Both the position numbers and the translations under genes were made by a program. This document shows, piece by piece, positions 8,048 to 16,113 of a stretch of DNA of 33,061 bases. Under the pieces are notes generated by a model, which ran no database searches, was not told the DNA's origin, and saw only the letters and a program-made list of their open reading frames with translations. Positions within the stretch are counted from its first letter, which is position 1, and each line of letters opens with the position of its first letter. Origin of the DNA: Ramlibacter sp. (GTDB lineage Bacteria > Pseudomonadota > Gammaproteobacteria > Burkholderiales > Burkholderiaceae_C); the NCBI GenBank assembly GCA_019449555.1, contig JAGRPN010000438.1:1-33061 (forward strand), in the 5' to 3' direction.

Positions 8048-9196
8048 ATGGGAATCATCAGATCGAGGCTGGCAAGCCTAGTCGCGGCCATTGCGTTGGT
8101 CGCCTGCGGCGGCGGGGGTTCAGGCGGTGGCTTTGGCTCGATGGTGTCGTTCGGCGACAGCCTGAGCGACGTAGGCACCTACAGGGTCGGAACGATCGCG
8201 GCGCTCGGCGGCGGCAAATGGACAGTCAACAGCAGCACGGCGCAGAACTGGACTGAATTGGTGTCCGCCAAGGTGGGCGCCGGCGCGCCGTGCGCCGCCC
8301 AGACCGGGCTGCTGGTCAACATCCCCGGCTTCACCGGCGCGCCTGTCACCGACGTGCCGGGCTGCCGCAATTACGCGCAAGGCGGTTCGCGCGTGAGCAA
8401 TCCCTTTTCGCTCAACTCAGCCACGCTGCAGGCACCCCCGTTCAACCAGATCAATCTCGGGGTGATGGCGGAGCCGGTTGCGACGCAGATGAGCAAGCAT
8501 TTGCTCAATGTCGGCAGCTACACGGGTAACGAGCTGGTGACGGTCCTGGCGGGCGGCAATGACCTGTTCATGAATCTCGCGGGTGTCGACAGCGCTCAAG
8601 CGGGTGGCTCCGCCGCCGTCGGCGCTGCCATCGCGGCAGGCTGGCCAGCGCAAGTCCAGGCTGCAGTAGCGCCCGGTGGGGCGGCGGCTGTCGATGCGGC
8701 GATCAACGCTGCTGGCGCGGGGATGGCGCAGGCCGGCAGCGAACTGGCGAGTCTGGTCAGGACCCAAGTGCTGGACAAGGGTGCGCGCTATGTGGTGGTC
8801 ATCAACCTGTCTGATGCGAGCCGAACCCCGTTCGGGCTGAGCCAGAACGCGCCGACCCGCGCCCTGATCGATACGCTGGTGACGACCTTCAATTCCCAGC
8901 TCCAGACCGGCTTGAACGGGACGCCGGTCGTGCTGGTGGACGCGTACGCGCAGCTGCGCGATGAAACCGCCAACCCTGCGAAGCACGGCCTGACGAACAC
9001 GACGGATCCCGCCTGCAGCACCACCTCGCCCGCGAATCCGCTGCAGGGGTCGTCGCTCGGCTGCACGGCCGCCAGCACCGTAGCCGCCGACACCAGCACG
9101 TATCTGTTCGCCGATAGCGTTCACCTCACACCGCTGGGCTACCGCTTGTTGGCGGAGCAGGTGATGGCTCGAATGGCTGCCGTAGGCTGGATCTAG
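8048..9196 (+). CDS. SGNH/GDSL-family esterase lipoprotein, catalytic residues intact
   Basis: A 382-residue secreted lipoprotein: the signal peptide ends in the lipobox LVAC (C20), followed by a Gly-rich linker. The SGNH hydrolase blocks are complete: FGDSLSDVG (nucleophile S38), YAQGGSRV, AGGNDLF (N171) and ADSVHLTPLGY (D356, H359). The family includes esterases, lipases and lecithinase-like enzymes; the substrate is not evident. ATG 8048 is supported by AGGGAG about 10 bases upstream and by the signal peptide starting there; an earlier in-frame start at 7982 would spoil it. It converges on a paralogous lipoprotein gene at 9264-10217 across a shared terminator. Confidence 0.9.
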   Translation: MGIIRSRLASLVAAIALVACGGGGSGGGFGSMVSFGDSLSDVGTYRVGTIAALGGGKWTVNSSTAQNWTELVSAKVGAGAPCAAQTGLLVNIPGFTGAPVTDVPGCRNYAQGGSRVSNPFSLNSATLQAPPFNQINLGVMAEPVATQMSKHLLNVGSYTGNELVTVLAGGNDLFMNLAGVDSAQAGGSAAVGAAIAAGWPAQVQAAVAPGGAAAVDAAINAAGAGMAQAGSELASLVRTQVLDKGARYVVVINLSDASRTPFGLSQNAPTRALIDTLVTTFNSQLQTGLNGTPVVLVDAYAQLRDETANPAKHGLTNTTDPACSTTSPANPLQGSSLGCTAASTVAADTSTYLFADSVHLTPLGYRLLAEQVMARMAAVGWI

Positions 9197-9217
9197 CGCT
9201 CGCGCCGATGCTGCTCG

Positions 9218-9251
9218 CAAACAAAAAGCGCCCGAGGGCGCTTTTTGTTTG
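9218..9251. terminator. Bidirectional rho-independent terminator
   Basis: A 16-base arm CAAACAAAAAGCGCCC and its exact complement GGGCGCTTTTTGTTTG, separated by GA, form a strong hairpin. Because the lower stem is A on one side and T on the other, it gives a T run in both directions and can end transcripts of both convergent SGNH genes. Confidence 0.9.
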
Positions 9252-9263
9252 TGCGTCTGCCGA

Positions 9264-10217
9264 TCACCAGCGGGCGCGGATTCTCTGGTACGCGTAATCG
9301 CCGAACTTGCGGTGGCCGGTGGGCGCCGGGTAGATGCGGTCCGCAAACAAGTACTGCGTGTAGGTCGCACCCGCCACCAGCGTGCCCGTCGTGCACAGCG
9401 CGGAGTTCACCTGGCCGGCGCCGGTGCCGATGCCCGGCCCCGAATCGACCGACGTGCAGACGATGTCCGTCGCATTCGTCAGCTCGTAGGAAGGCGGGCT
9501 GGCAATCATCAGGTTGAAAAGCAGCGCCGCATCCACGTAGAGCACATTCGCGCCGAGGTCCACGATCGACAGCAGCAGCTGGTCGTTGAACCTGCCGCTC
9601 GCATCCGAGAGGCGGCTGGTCTGGCCGGTGGACACGGCCCACGGCGACTTGCTCAGGTCGTATGTGCCCACCACCACGACATGCGCGGCGCCCGCCTGGA
9701 CCAGCCGGCGCACCTGGCCGCCCAGGTCGCGGCCCGCCTGCTTCACGTTCGCGATCATCTGTTCGGCGCTCTCGGCCCCGGAGTTCACCTTGGCGACCTC
9801 GGCCACGATGTCGGCGATCCCGCCGTTGATGATCACCAGGTCGGTCGGGGCGATGGCGTTGCCGGCGAGAAACGTATCGACCTGCTCCGTGACGGTCGGC
9901 GTGGCGCTGTTGCCCGCCGCGTCGGGCTTGAGGGTGATGCGGGCGTTGCCGGTCGCAAACGAAGTGCCGCCCGCCACCTTCGAGGCGAGCGGCAGCCCGA
10001 AGCTGGCGGCGACCTGCTGCGACCACACGTTGACCGATCCGTCGTTGACCGTGTAGCGCGAACCGCCCTGCCCGAGGTCGCTGAAACCGTCGCCGAACGC
10101 AAGGATGCGCGTGGGCGTCAGCTGCGACTCGATCGTGCCCGAGCCGCAGGCGGCCAGCCACAGCGCCGGGACGGCGGCCAGCGCCAGGACGGCACGGCGC
10201 ATCCATTGAGATGACAT
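9264..10217 (-). CDS. SGNH-fold lipoprotein lacking catalytic residues (probable pseudoenzyme)
   Basis: A 317-residue lipoprotein with lipobox LAAC (C24) and the overall layout of the SGNH protein encoded opposite it. Each catalytic position has changed: block I reads FGDGFSDLG, with Gly44 where the nucleophilic Ser should be; the GGND block reads NGGIADI (131-137) with no Asn; and the DxxH block reads ADRIYPAPTGH, with Tyr296 for His. The coding DNA at all three sites is clear and the frame is open, so this is not decay by frameshift. ATG 10217 is chosen over 10229 because GGAG lies 6 bases before it. Probable role is a binding or structural surface lipoprotein (inference). Confidence 0.85.
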   Translation of the reverse strand: MSSQWMRRAVLALAAVPALWLAACGSGTIESQLTPTRILAFGDGFSDLGQGGSRYTVNDGSVNVWSQQVAASFGLPLASKVAGGTSFATGNARITLKPDAAGNSATPTVTEQVDTFLAGNAIAPTDLVIINGGIADIVAEVAKVNSGAESAEQMIANVKQAGRDLGGQVRRLVQAGAAHVVVVGTYDLSKSPWAVSTGQTSRLSDASGRFNDQLLLSIVDLGANVLYVDAALLFNLMIASPPSYELTNATDIVCTSVDSGPGIGTGAGQVNSALCTTGTLVAGATYTQYLFADRIYPAPTGHRKFGDYAYQRIRARW

Positions 10218-10268
10218 GAATTTCTCCAAGTGGGAACTGGAATGTAGTTTAACGAGGGCGGCGGGCCC

Positions 10269-11264
10269 TCATCCCGCCGAGGCCCTTTGCAGTCGATCGC
10301 GCACGCCTTCCCATTGCGGATCGTCGGGCGGTGTCTCGACCCAGATCAGCCGCACGCCTTGCGCGTCGAATTCGCGCAGCACCGCGAACAGCTGGCGTGC
10401 GGTTTCCGCGGCATCGTCGGGCATTCGCCGGCGCAGCAGCTTGTCGGACGGCGTGCGCACGATGGCGCGCGAGTAGATCGCGATGCCGCTGGCGTCCTGT
10501 CCGAGCAGGTCCAGCGCCGTCTGCAGCGCCTGCGCATCCATCAGCCGCACCCGCGCGTTGGGCGCGTAGTGCGACTCCAGCGTGCCCGAGGCGCGCGGCG
10601 CCTGCTGCGCCAATTCGCCCGGGGATCGCAGCGCTTCGCCACTGGCCGCCTCCACCTGCTCGCGCGTGAGCACGCCGGGCCGCAGCAGCACCGGCACGCC
10701 GCGGGTGCAGTCCACGATCGTCGATTCGATGCCGATGCGGCAGGGCCCCCCGTCCAGGACCGGCAGTGCGTCGCCGAACTCCGCGCTCACGTGATCGGCC
10801 GTCGTGGGGCTGACGCGACCGAACTTGTTGGCGCTGGGCGCGGCCAGTCCGTGCACCGGCGGCGTCGCCCTCGCGCAGGCAAGCAGCAGCGCGTGCGCGA
10901 CGGGATGGGCCGGGCAGCGCAAGCCGATGGTGTCGTGCCCGCCGGCCGCCGCGGCGGCCACGCCCTCGCGCCGCTTCAGGATCAGCGTCAACGGGCCCGG
11001 CCAGAGCGCCGATATGAGTTTTTGCGCGAAGGCCGGCACATCCGACGCGAACGCCGTCACGGCCGACGCATCGGGCACGTGCACGATCAGCGGGTGGTCG
11101 CTCGGGCGCCCCTTGGCGGCGAAGATCTTCGCCACGGCGGCGTCGCTGCCGGCGTCGGCGCCCAGGCCGTATACCGTTTCCGTCGGGAAAGCGACCAGCT
11201 CACCGGCCGCAAGCGCACGGGCGGCCTCCTCGATCGCTGCCGGGGAACTGCCGTCGAGGATCAT
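10269..11264 (-). CDS. sua5: L-threonylcarbamoyladenylate synthase, Sua5 type
   Basis: A 331-residue enzyme that makes threonylcarbamoyl-AMP from threonine, bicarbonate and ATP, the first step of t6A37 tRNA modification. The YrdC-fold catalytic domain fills about residues 1-200, with FPTETVYGLGADA (26-38), KGRPSDHPLIVHV and PSANKFGRVSPTTADHV. The remaining 130 residues match the extra C-terminal domain that separates long Sua5 proteins from short TsaC. It follows purK by 13 bases on the same strand and is the last gene of a purE-purK-sua5 unit. It supplies substrate for the TsaBD complex, whose TsaB is encoded at 5533-6264. Confidence 0.93.
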   Translation of the reverse strand: MILDGSSPAAIEEAARALAAGELVAFPTETVYGLGADAGSDAAVAKIFAAKGRPSDHPLIVHVPDASAVTAFASDVPAFAQKLISALWPGPLTLILKRREGVAAAAAGGHDTIGLRCPAHPVAHALLLACARATPPVHGLAAPSANKFGRVSPTTADHVSAEFGDALPVLDGGPCRIGIESTIVDCTRGVPVLLRPGVLTREQVEAASGEALRSPGELAQQAPRASGTLESHYAPNARVRLMDAQALQTALDLLGQDASGIAIYSRAIVRTPSDKLLRRRMPDDAAETARQLFAVLREFDAQGVRLIWVETPPDDPQWEGVRDRLQRASAG

Positions 11265-11277
11265 GGGCCGAGGCGCA

Positions 11278-12435
11278 TCAGAACGGCCCGATGCCCAGCA
11301 GGCCCGCCGCCTTGGCCGCCGTCGCGCGCACCGACTCCACGTCGGGCCCGGTGACGGTGAGATGGCCCATCTTGCGGCCCGGGCGGGCGCTCAATTTGCC
11401 GTACAGGTGCAGGTGCGCGCCGGGCAGGGCCAGCACTTCATTCCACGGCGGGGTGGTTTCCTTCTCGCCACGCGCGAACCACAAGTCGCCCAGCAGGTTC
11501 AGCATGACGGCCGGGCTGTGCTGCCGCGGCGCGACCAGCGGCAAGCCCGCCAAGGTGCGCACCTGCAGCTCGAATTGCGAAATGTCGCAGGCCTCGATGC
11601 TGTAGTGGCCGCTGTTGTGCGGCCGCGGCGCGATCTCGTTCACCACCAGCGCGCCATCTTCCAGGATGAAGAATTCGACGCACAGCACCCCGATGTAGCG
11701 CAGGCCCTCGGCGATCGCTCGAGCGGCAGCGATCGCCTCGCGCTCCCTTGCCGGCGGCAGCGCGCCTGCGTACACCTGCGTCACGGCCAGGATCCCGCCG
11801 CGGTGCAGGTTCAATTGCGGCGGCAGGTGCACCACGTTGCCGTCGTGGCTGCGCGCGACGATCACCGAGCACTCGGCGGCCAGCGGCAGCAATTTTTCCA
11901 GCACGCAGGGGACCTGCTTGAGCTCTTCCCATGCTCTTGCCAACTCCTCGCGCGTCGTCACCCGCACCTGGCCCTTGCCGTCGTAGCCAAGGCGCGAGGT
12001 TTTCAGCACGCCGGGCAGCAAGTCATCGCCGACGGCTTCGAGCTGCTCCGGGGTTTCGACGAGCGCATACGGCGCGCAGCGCACGCCGCAGCGCACGAAG
12101 TGGGCTTTTTCCTGGCCGCGATGCTGCGCGACGGCAACCGCCTCCGCGCCCGGCGCGACCGGCCGGTGCGCGCCGAGCGTCACCAGCGCGTTCGCCGGCA
12201 CGTTCTCGAACTCGGTCGTGATCGCGGCGCTGCGCTGCATCAATTGCGCGAGCCCCTGCTCGTCAAGGTAGCCGGTCTGGATGTGGTAGTGGCTCACCAG
12301 CCCGGCCGGGCTGGCAGGGTCGGGGTCCAGCACCGCCGTGAAATACCCCATGCGCTGCGCTGCGTGGACGAACATGCGGCCCAGTTGCCCGCCGCCCATC
12401 ACGCCCAGCGTGGCCCCCGGCAGGATGACCGTCAT
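11278..12435 (-). CDS. purK: 5-(carboxyamino)imidazole ribonucleotide synthase
   Basis: A 385-residue ATP-grasp enzyme that carboxylates AIR with ATP and bicarbonate to N5-CAIR in purine synthesis. It opens with the family start LPGATLGVMGGGQLGRMF, and has TEFENVPANAL, the ATP-grasp strand KTSRLGYDGKGQVRV, the ECSVIVARSHDG segment and the metal-binding NEIAPRPHNSGHYSIEAC block. Length is as expected. Its ATG overlaps the purE stop by ATGA, so PurE and PurK, which act in sequence, are translationally coupled. Confidence 0.96.
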   Translation of the reverse strand: MTVILPGATLGVMGGGQLGRMFVHAAQRMGYFTAVLDPDPASPAGLVSHYHIQTGYLDEQGLAQLMQRSAAITTEFENVPANALVTLGAHRPVAPGAEAVAVAQHRGQEKAHFVRCGVRCAPYALVETPEQLEAVGDDLLPGVLKTSRLGYDGKGQVRVTTREELARAWEELKQVPCVLEKLLPLAAECSVIVARSHDGNVVHLPPQLNLHRGGILAVTQVYAGALPPAREREAIAAARAIAEGLRYIGVLCVEFFILEDGALVVNEIAPRPHNSGHYSIEACDISQFELQVRTLAGLPLVAPRQHSPAVMLNLLGDLWFARGEKETTPPWNEVLALPGAHLHLYGKLSARPGRKMGHLTVTGPDVESVRATAAKAAGLLGIGPF

Positions 12436-12956
12436 TGCGGCTCCGCCCCGCGCCGGGCAGGCGCTGGCGCGTCGGGCAAGCTCATCTGGCGCGCCGCCTC
12501 AGTCTGCCGGGCCCGGAAAGCTTCGAGCTTGGAGCGCAATGCCGCATCCGTGTTGGCCAGCATGGCCACGGCGAACAGCGCGGCGTTCGCCGCTCCGGCG
12601 GCGCCGATCGCGAACGTGGCGACCGGCACGCCCTTGGGCATCTGGACGATGCTGTGCAGTGAGTCCACGCCCTGCAGGTGCTGGCTGGGAACCGGCACAC
12701 CCAGGATCGGAACGGTCGTCTTGGCGGCCAGCATGCCCGGCAGGTGGGCGGCCCCGCCGGCGCCGGCAATGATGGCTTTGAGGCCGCGGCCAGCCGCGCT
12801 TTGCGCGTACGCGAACATGTCGTCGGGCATGCGGTGGGCGGATACGACGCGGGCTTCATGCGCGATGCCGAATTCCTGGAGAATCGCAACTGCGTGCTGC
12901 AAGGTGTCCCAGTCGCTGCTGGACCCCATCACCACGCCAACCTGAATCGAGCTCAT
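12432..12956 (-). CDS. purE: N5-carboxyaminoimidazole ribonucleotide mutase
   Basis: A 174-residue class I PurE that moves the carboxyl group of N5-CAIR to carbon 4, giving CAIR. The substrate-binding MGSSSDW (10-16), the SAHRMP loop with catalytic His41, and AGAGGAAHLPGM and GVPVPSQHLQGVDSL are all present. The last 15 residues are a Pro/Ala/Arg-rich tail not needed for the fold. GGGAG sits 8 bases before the ATG. It is first in purE-purK-sua5 and divergent from cnoX; the 50-base gap contains a probable promoter. Confidence 0.96.
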   Translation of the reverse strand: MSSIQVGVVMGSSSDWDTLQHAVAILQEFGIAHEARVVSAHRMPDDMFAYAQSAAGRGLKAIIAGAGGAAHLPGMLAAKTTVPILGVPVPSQHLQGVDSLHSIVQMPKGVPVATFAIGAAGAANAALFAVAMLANTDAALRSKLEAFRARQTEAARQMSLPDAPAPARRGAEPQ

Positions 12957-12970
12957 TGGACGCTCCCAAA

Positions 12971-12993
12971 GGTTGAATTTTACGGTTTCAACC
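12971..12993. promoter_or_regulatory. purE promoter region with inverted repeat
   Basis: GGTTGAA (12971-12977) and TTCAACC (12987-12993) form an inverted repeat in the purE-cnoX gap. On the minus strand it overlaps TAAAAT (12982-12977), a good -10 that would start purE transcription about 14 bases before its ATG. No strong -35 is visible. The repeat could be an operator; it does not resemble the enterobacterial PurR box. Confidence 0.4.
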
Positions 12994-13006
12994 TGAGTTG
13001 CCCCTC

Positions 13007-13903
13007 ATGATCGACGTCACCCTGGAAAACTTCGAAAGCGAGGTCATTGCCGCCTCGATGACCCAACCCGTGCTGGTGGACTTCTGGGCGCCCTGGTGCG
13101 GCCCGTGCAAGGTGATCGGCCCGCTGCTGGAAAAGCTCGAGGTCGATTACGGCGGGCGCTTCAAGCTGGTCAAGATCGACTCGGACCAGGAGCAGCAACT
13201 CGCCGGCGCCTTCGGCGTCCGCAGCATTCCAACCTGCGTCCTGCTGATGAATGGCCAGCCGGTGGATGGCTTCATGGGGGCCGTGCCCGAGGGCAAGATC
13301 CGCGAATTCCTCGACAAGCACGTGCCGCCGGCCGGTGCCCAAGCGGAAGAAGAAATCGTGGAAGAGGAGCCGCTGGACGCGAGTCCCGCGGCGCAACTCG
13401 AAAAACTCCAGCACGCGGTCGCCACCGACCCGGCCAACGACGATGCCCGCTTCCAATACGTCAAGGCCTTGTTGCTGGCCGGCCGGACCGATGACGCCAA
13501 GGTGGCGTTCGCGCCCGTGATCGGCAAGACCGCTGCCGTGCGGCGCCTCGATTCCCTGCAGAAGGTGATGGATGCGCTGGACTTCGCGGCGGCCGGGCCG
13601 GACGCATCGCGGATGGCCGAGCTCGACGGGCGCATCGGGAAGAACAAGCGTGACTTCGAGGCCCGCTTCGGCCGGGCGCGGCTATTGATGGCCCAGCAGC
13701 GCTGGACCGATGCGATGGACGAGCTGCTGGAGATCCTGATGCGCGACAAGGCCTGGCACGAAGACCTGGCGCGCAAGACCTATATCGCGATCCTGGACAT
13801 CATCGAGCCGCCCAAGCCCAAGGTCGCCGAAGGCCAGATCCCGCCGGACGACCCGACGGTGGCTACCTATCGGCGGCGCCTTTCGAGCGTTGTATTGAGC
13901 TAA
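13007..13903 (+). CDS. cnoX: Thioredoxin-fold/TPR co-chaperone CnoX (YbbN family)
   Basis: A 298-residue protein with an N-terminal thioredoxin domain (about 1-105) and a C-terminal TPR-like helical region (about 125-290), the arrangement of CnoX/YbbN, which protects proteins under oxidative stress and hands them to GroEL or DnaK. The redox motif is a complete WCGPC (C31, C34), unlike E. coli YbbN, so it could also act as a disulphide reductase. The cis-Pro loop is SIPT. An acidic linker (EEEIVEEE) joins the domains. ATG 13007 is preferred over TTG 12998 because the family starts at MIDVTL; no strong ribosome site is present. Confidence 0.9.
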   Translation: MIDVTLENFESEVIAASMTQPVLVDFWAPWCGPCKVIGPLLEKLEVDYGGRFKLVKIDSDQEQQLAGAFGVRSIPTCVLLMNGQPVDGFMGAVPEGKIREFLDKHVPPAGAQAEEEIVEEEPLDASPAAQLEKLQHAVATDPANDDARFQYVKALLLAGRTDDAKVAFAPVIGKTAAVRRLDSLQKVMDALDFAAAGPDASRMAELDGRIGKNKRDFEARFGRARLLMAQQRWTDAMDELLEILMRDKAWHEDLARKTYIAILDIIEPPKPKVAEGQIPPDDPTVATYRRRLSSVVLS

Positions 13904-13937
13904 CGGAGCACGGGGTTTCGTAGGACTCCGGAGTCGC

Positions 13938-14843
13938 TCACGCCGTCAACCGCTGCAACGCCTCGCGGTATTTGGCGGCGGTCTTTTCGATCACGTCCTG
14001 CGGCAGCCGCGGCGCGGGCGGCGTCTTGTCCCACGGCTTGCCGTTGATGCGCACCTGCTCCAGCCAGTCGCGCACGAACTGCTTGTCGAAGCTGGGCGGA
14101 TTCGCGCCGCTGCGATACGCCTCGTCATAGCCTTCCACCGGCCAGTAGCGCGACGAGTCCGGGGTCAGGACTTCGTCCATCAGCAGCAGGGCGCCGGCCT
14201 CGTCGAGCCCGAACTCGAACTTGGTGTCGGCGATGATCATTCCCTTGGCCAGGGCGATCGCGGCGGCTTCCCGATAAAGCGCGATGCTGACGTCGCGGAT
14301 CCGGGCGGCCAGCTCGGGGCCGACCAGTTCCACCACGCGCTCGTACGTGATGTTCTCGTCGTGGTGGCCGGCTTCGGCCTTGGCCGCCGGCGTGAAGATC
14401 GGCTGCGGCAATGGGCCGGCGTTCTTCAAGCCTGCCGGCAGTTTCACGCCGCAGATCGCCTGCGACGCCTGGTACTCCTTCCAGCCGCTGCCCGCCAGAT
14501 AGCCGCGCACGACCGCTTCGACCGGGATCGGCTTCAGCCGTTTGACCAGCATCGAGCGCCCCGCGACCTGCGACACTTCGGCCGGCGTGACCACGCTCTC
14601 GGGCGCCTGGCCGGTGAGGTGATTGGGGCACAGATGCGCCAGCTTGCCGAACCAGAACAGCGCCATGCGCGTGAGGATCTCCCCCTTGCCCGGGATCGGC
14701 TCGCCCATGATCACGTCGAAGGCCGACAGCCGGTCGCTGGCGACCATGAGGATGCGGTCGGTGCCGACAGCGTAGTTGTCGCGCACCTTGCCGCGCGCGA
14801 GCAGCGGCAGGGACATGAGGGAGGAGGTGTGCAGGGCGGTCAT
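13938..14843 (-). CDS. purC: Phosphoribosylaminoimidazole-succinocarboxamide synthase
   Basis: A 301-residue SAICAR synthase that joins aspartate to CAIR using ATP, the step after PurE. Motifs visible are [54 protein letters not shown] and [13 protein letters not shown]. The length fits the longer, yeast-like form common in betaproteobacteria rather than the 237-residue E. coli form. ATG 14843 is 17 bases after a terminator-type hairpin, so expression depends on read-through from fba or a promoter upstream of the hairpin. It ends 34 bases from the convergent cnoX stop. Confidence 0.95.
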   Translation of the reverse strand: MTALHTSSLMSLPLLARGKVRDNYAVGTDRILMVASDRLSAFDVIMGEPIPGKGEILTRMALFWFGKLAHLCPNHLTGQAPESVVTPAEVSQVAGRSMLVKRLKPIPVEAVVRGYLAGSGWKEYQASQAICGVKLPAGLKNAGPLPQPIFTPAAKAEAGHHDENITYERVVELVGPELAARIRDVSIALYREAAAIALAKGMIIADTKFEFGLDEAGALLLMDEVLTPDSSRYWPVEGYDEAYRSGANPPSFDKQFVRDWLEQVRINGKPWDKTPPAPRLPQDVIEKTAAKYREALQRLTA

Positions 14844-14860
14844 GGCGAGCTCAAAGCAAA

Positions 14861-14885
14861 GGGCCCGTTGAAAACCAACGGGCCC
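14861..14885 (-). terminator. Hairpin terminator/attenuator between fba and purC
   Basis: GGGCCCGTTG and CAACGGGCCC form a 10-bp stem with a 5-base loop. On the minus strand it is followed by TTTGCTTT, giving a rho-independent terminator 17 bases after the fba stop. It is unusual that it ends only 17 bases before the purC start codon. Confidence 0.75.
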
Positions 14886-14901
14886 CCGGATTATCGCAAG
14901 C

Positions 14902-15966
14902 TCAGCGAACGACCTGCGCCAGTTCGCCCTTCGCGTATCTGGACGCCATCGCCTGCAGGTTCTGGCCCTTGATCTTGCCGGCCTGGCCCTCGCAGCCGAA
15001 CTGGAGGTAGCGCTGCTTGCAAATCTGCTTGGCCGCCTCACGGGCCGGCTTCATCCAGTCGCGCATATCGAACTTTTCGGGGTTCTCGGCCATGAACTTG
15101 CGCACGGCGCCCGTCATCGCCAGCCGGATGTCGGTGTCGATGTTGACCTTGCGCACGCCGAACTTGATCGCATGCTGGATTTCCTCCACCGGCACGCCGT
15201 AGGTTTCCTTCATGTTGCCGCCGTACTGGCGGATGATCGCCAGCAGCTCCTGCGGCACGCTGGAGCTGCCGTGCATCACCAGGTGGGTGTTGGGAATGCG
15301 GCGGTTGATTTCCTTGATGCGATCGATTGCCAGGATGTCGCCGGTGGGCTTGCGGGTGAACTTGTAGGCGCCGTGGCTGGTGCCGATGGCGATGGCCAGG
15401 GCGTCCAGCTGCGTCTTCTTGACGAAGTCGGCCGCCTGCTCGGGGTCGGTGAGCAATTGCTCGCGCGTCATGGTCGCTTCGGTGCCGTGGCCGTCTTCCT
15501 TGTCGCCGCGCATCGTTTCCAGGCTGCCCAGGCAGCCCAGCTCGCCCTCGACCGTGACGCCGACCTTGTGCGCCATGTCCACCACCTTGCGGGTGACGTC
15601 GACGTTGTAATCGTAGCTGGCGATGGTCTTGCCGTCGGCCTGCAGCGAGCCGTCCATCATGACCGAGGAGAAACCCAGGTTGATCGCGCCCTGGCAGACG
15701 TCCGGGCTCTGGCCGTGATCCTGGTGCATCACCAGCGGGATGTTCGGATAGGCTTCGATCGCCGCCTGGATCAGGTGCTTGATAAAAGCTTCGCCAGCAT
15801 ATTTGCGCGCGCCGGCGCTGGCCTGCAGGATCACCGGCGCGCCGGTTTCCTTGGCCGCTTCCATCACGGCTTGGACCTGCTCGAGGTTGTTGACGTTGAA
15901 GGCCGGGATGCCGTAGCCGTTTTCGGCGGCATGGTCCAGCAGTTCGCGCATGGAGACGAGAGGCAT
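14902..15966 (-). CDS. fba: Fructose-bisphosphate aldolase, class II
   Basis: A 354-residue zinc aldolase that interconverts fructose 1,6-bisphosphate with dihydroxyacetone phosphate and glyceraldehyde 3-phosphate. The zinc and substrate blocks are clear: [37 protein letters not shown] and [11 protein letters not shown]. Length equals the Calvin-type (CbbA/FbaA) class IIB enzyme of Burkholderiales. ATG 15966 is chosen because GGAG lies 8 bases upstream and [10 protein letters not shown] is the family start; an upstream in-frame start at 16020 has no support. It lies between pyk and purC on the same strand. Confidence 0.96.
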   Translation of the reverse strand: MPLVSMRELLDHAAENGYGIPAFNVNNLEQVQAVMEAAKETGAPVILQASAGARKYAGEAFIKHLIQAAIEAYPNIPLVMHQDHGQSPDVCQGAINLGFSSVMMDGSLQADGKTIASYDYNVDVTRKVVDMAHKVGVTVEGELGCLGSLETMRGDKEDGHGTEATMTREQLLTDPEQAADFVKKTQLDALAIAIGTSHGAYKFTRKPTGDILAIDRIKEINRRIPNTHLVMHGSSSVPQELLAIIRQYGGNMKETYGVPVEEIQHAIKFGVRKVNIDTDIRLAMTGAVRKFMAENPEKFDMRDWMKPAREAAKQICKQRYLQFGCEGQAGKIKGQNLQAMASRYAKGELAQVVR

Positions 15967-16027
15967 GATGTGCTCCGATCGGTTGATGGGTTGGGGGGCC
16001 GCTGGAACCCCGAAGGTCACTGAGCGA

Positions 16028-16033
16028 ATTTTA
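16028..16033 (-). promoter_or_regulatory. Possible -10 element for fba
   Basis: The minus strand reads GGCTAAAATTC with TAAAAT at this position, about 62 bases before the fba start in the 147-base pyk-fba gap. The -35 region is not close to consensus. I see no clear terminator for pyk in the same gap. Confidence 0.35.
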
Positions 16034-16113
16034 GCCGCTGCCTCCCGGGCGAGAGCCGGTTTCGCGCACCAATGATGACTGTCGAGCTACTTCGCGCTCG
16101 CGCCGCCGGGCCG

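Noticed and set aside
10254-10270. 6-bp hairpin GAGGGC/GCCCTC at the end of sua5
   Set aside because: No T run follows on the minus strand and it overlaps the stop codon; too weak to call a terminator.
10804-12945. 713-codon open frame on the plus strand
   Set aside because: Antisense to sua5, purK and purE, with no recognisable domain; a GC-driven shadow.
13924-13935. 12-base palindrome GACTCCGGAGTC between cnoX and purC
   Set aside because: No loop, no T run; could help end convergent transcripts but evidence is too thin.
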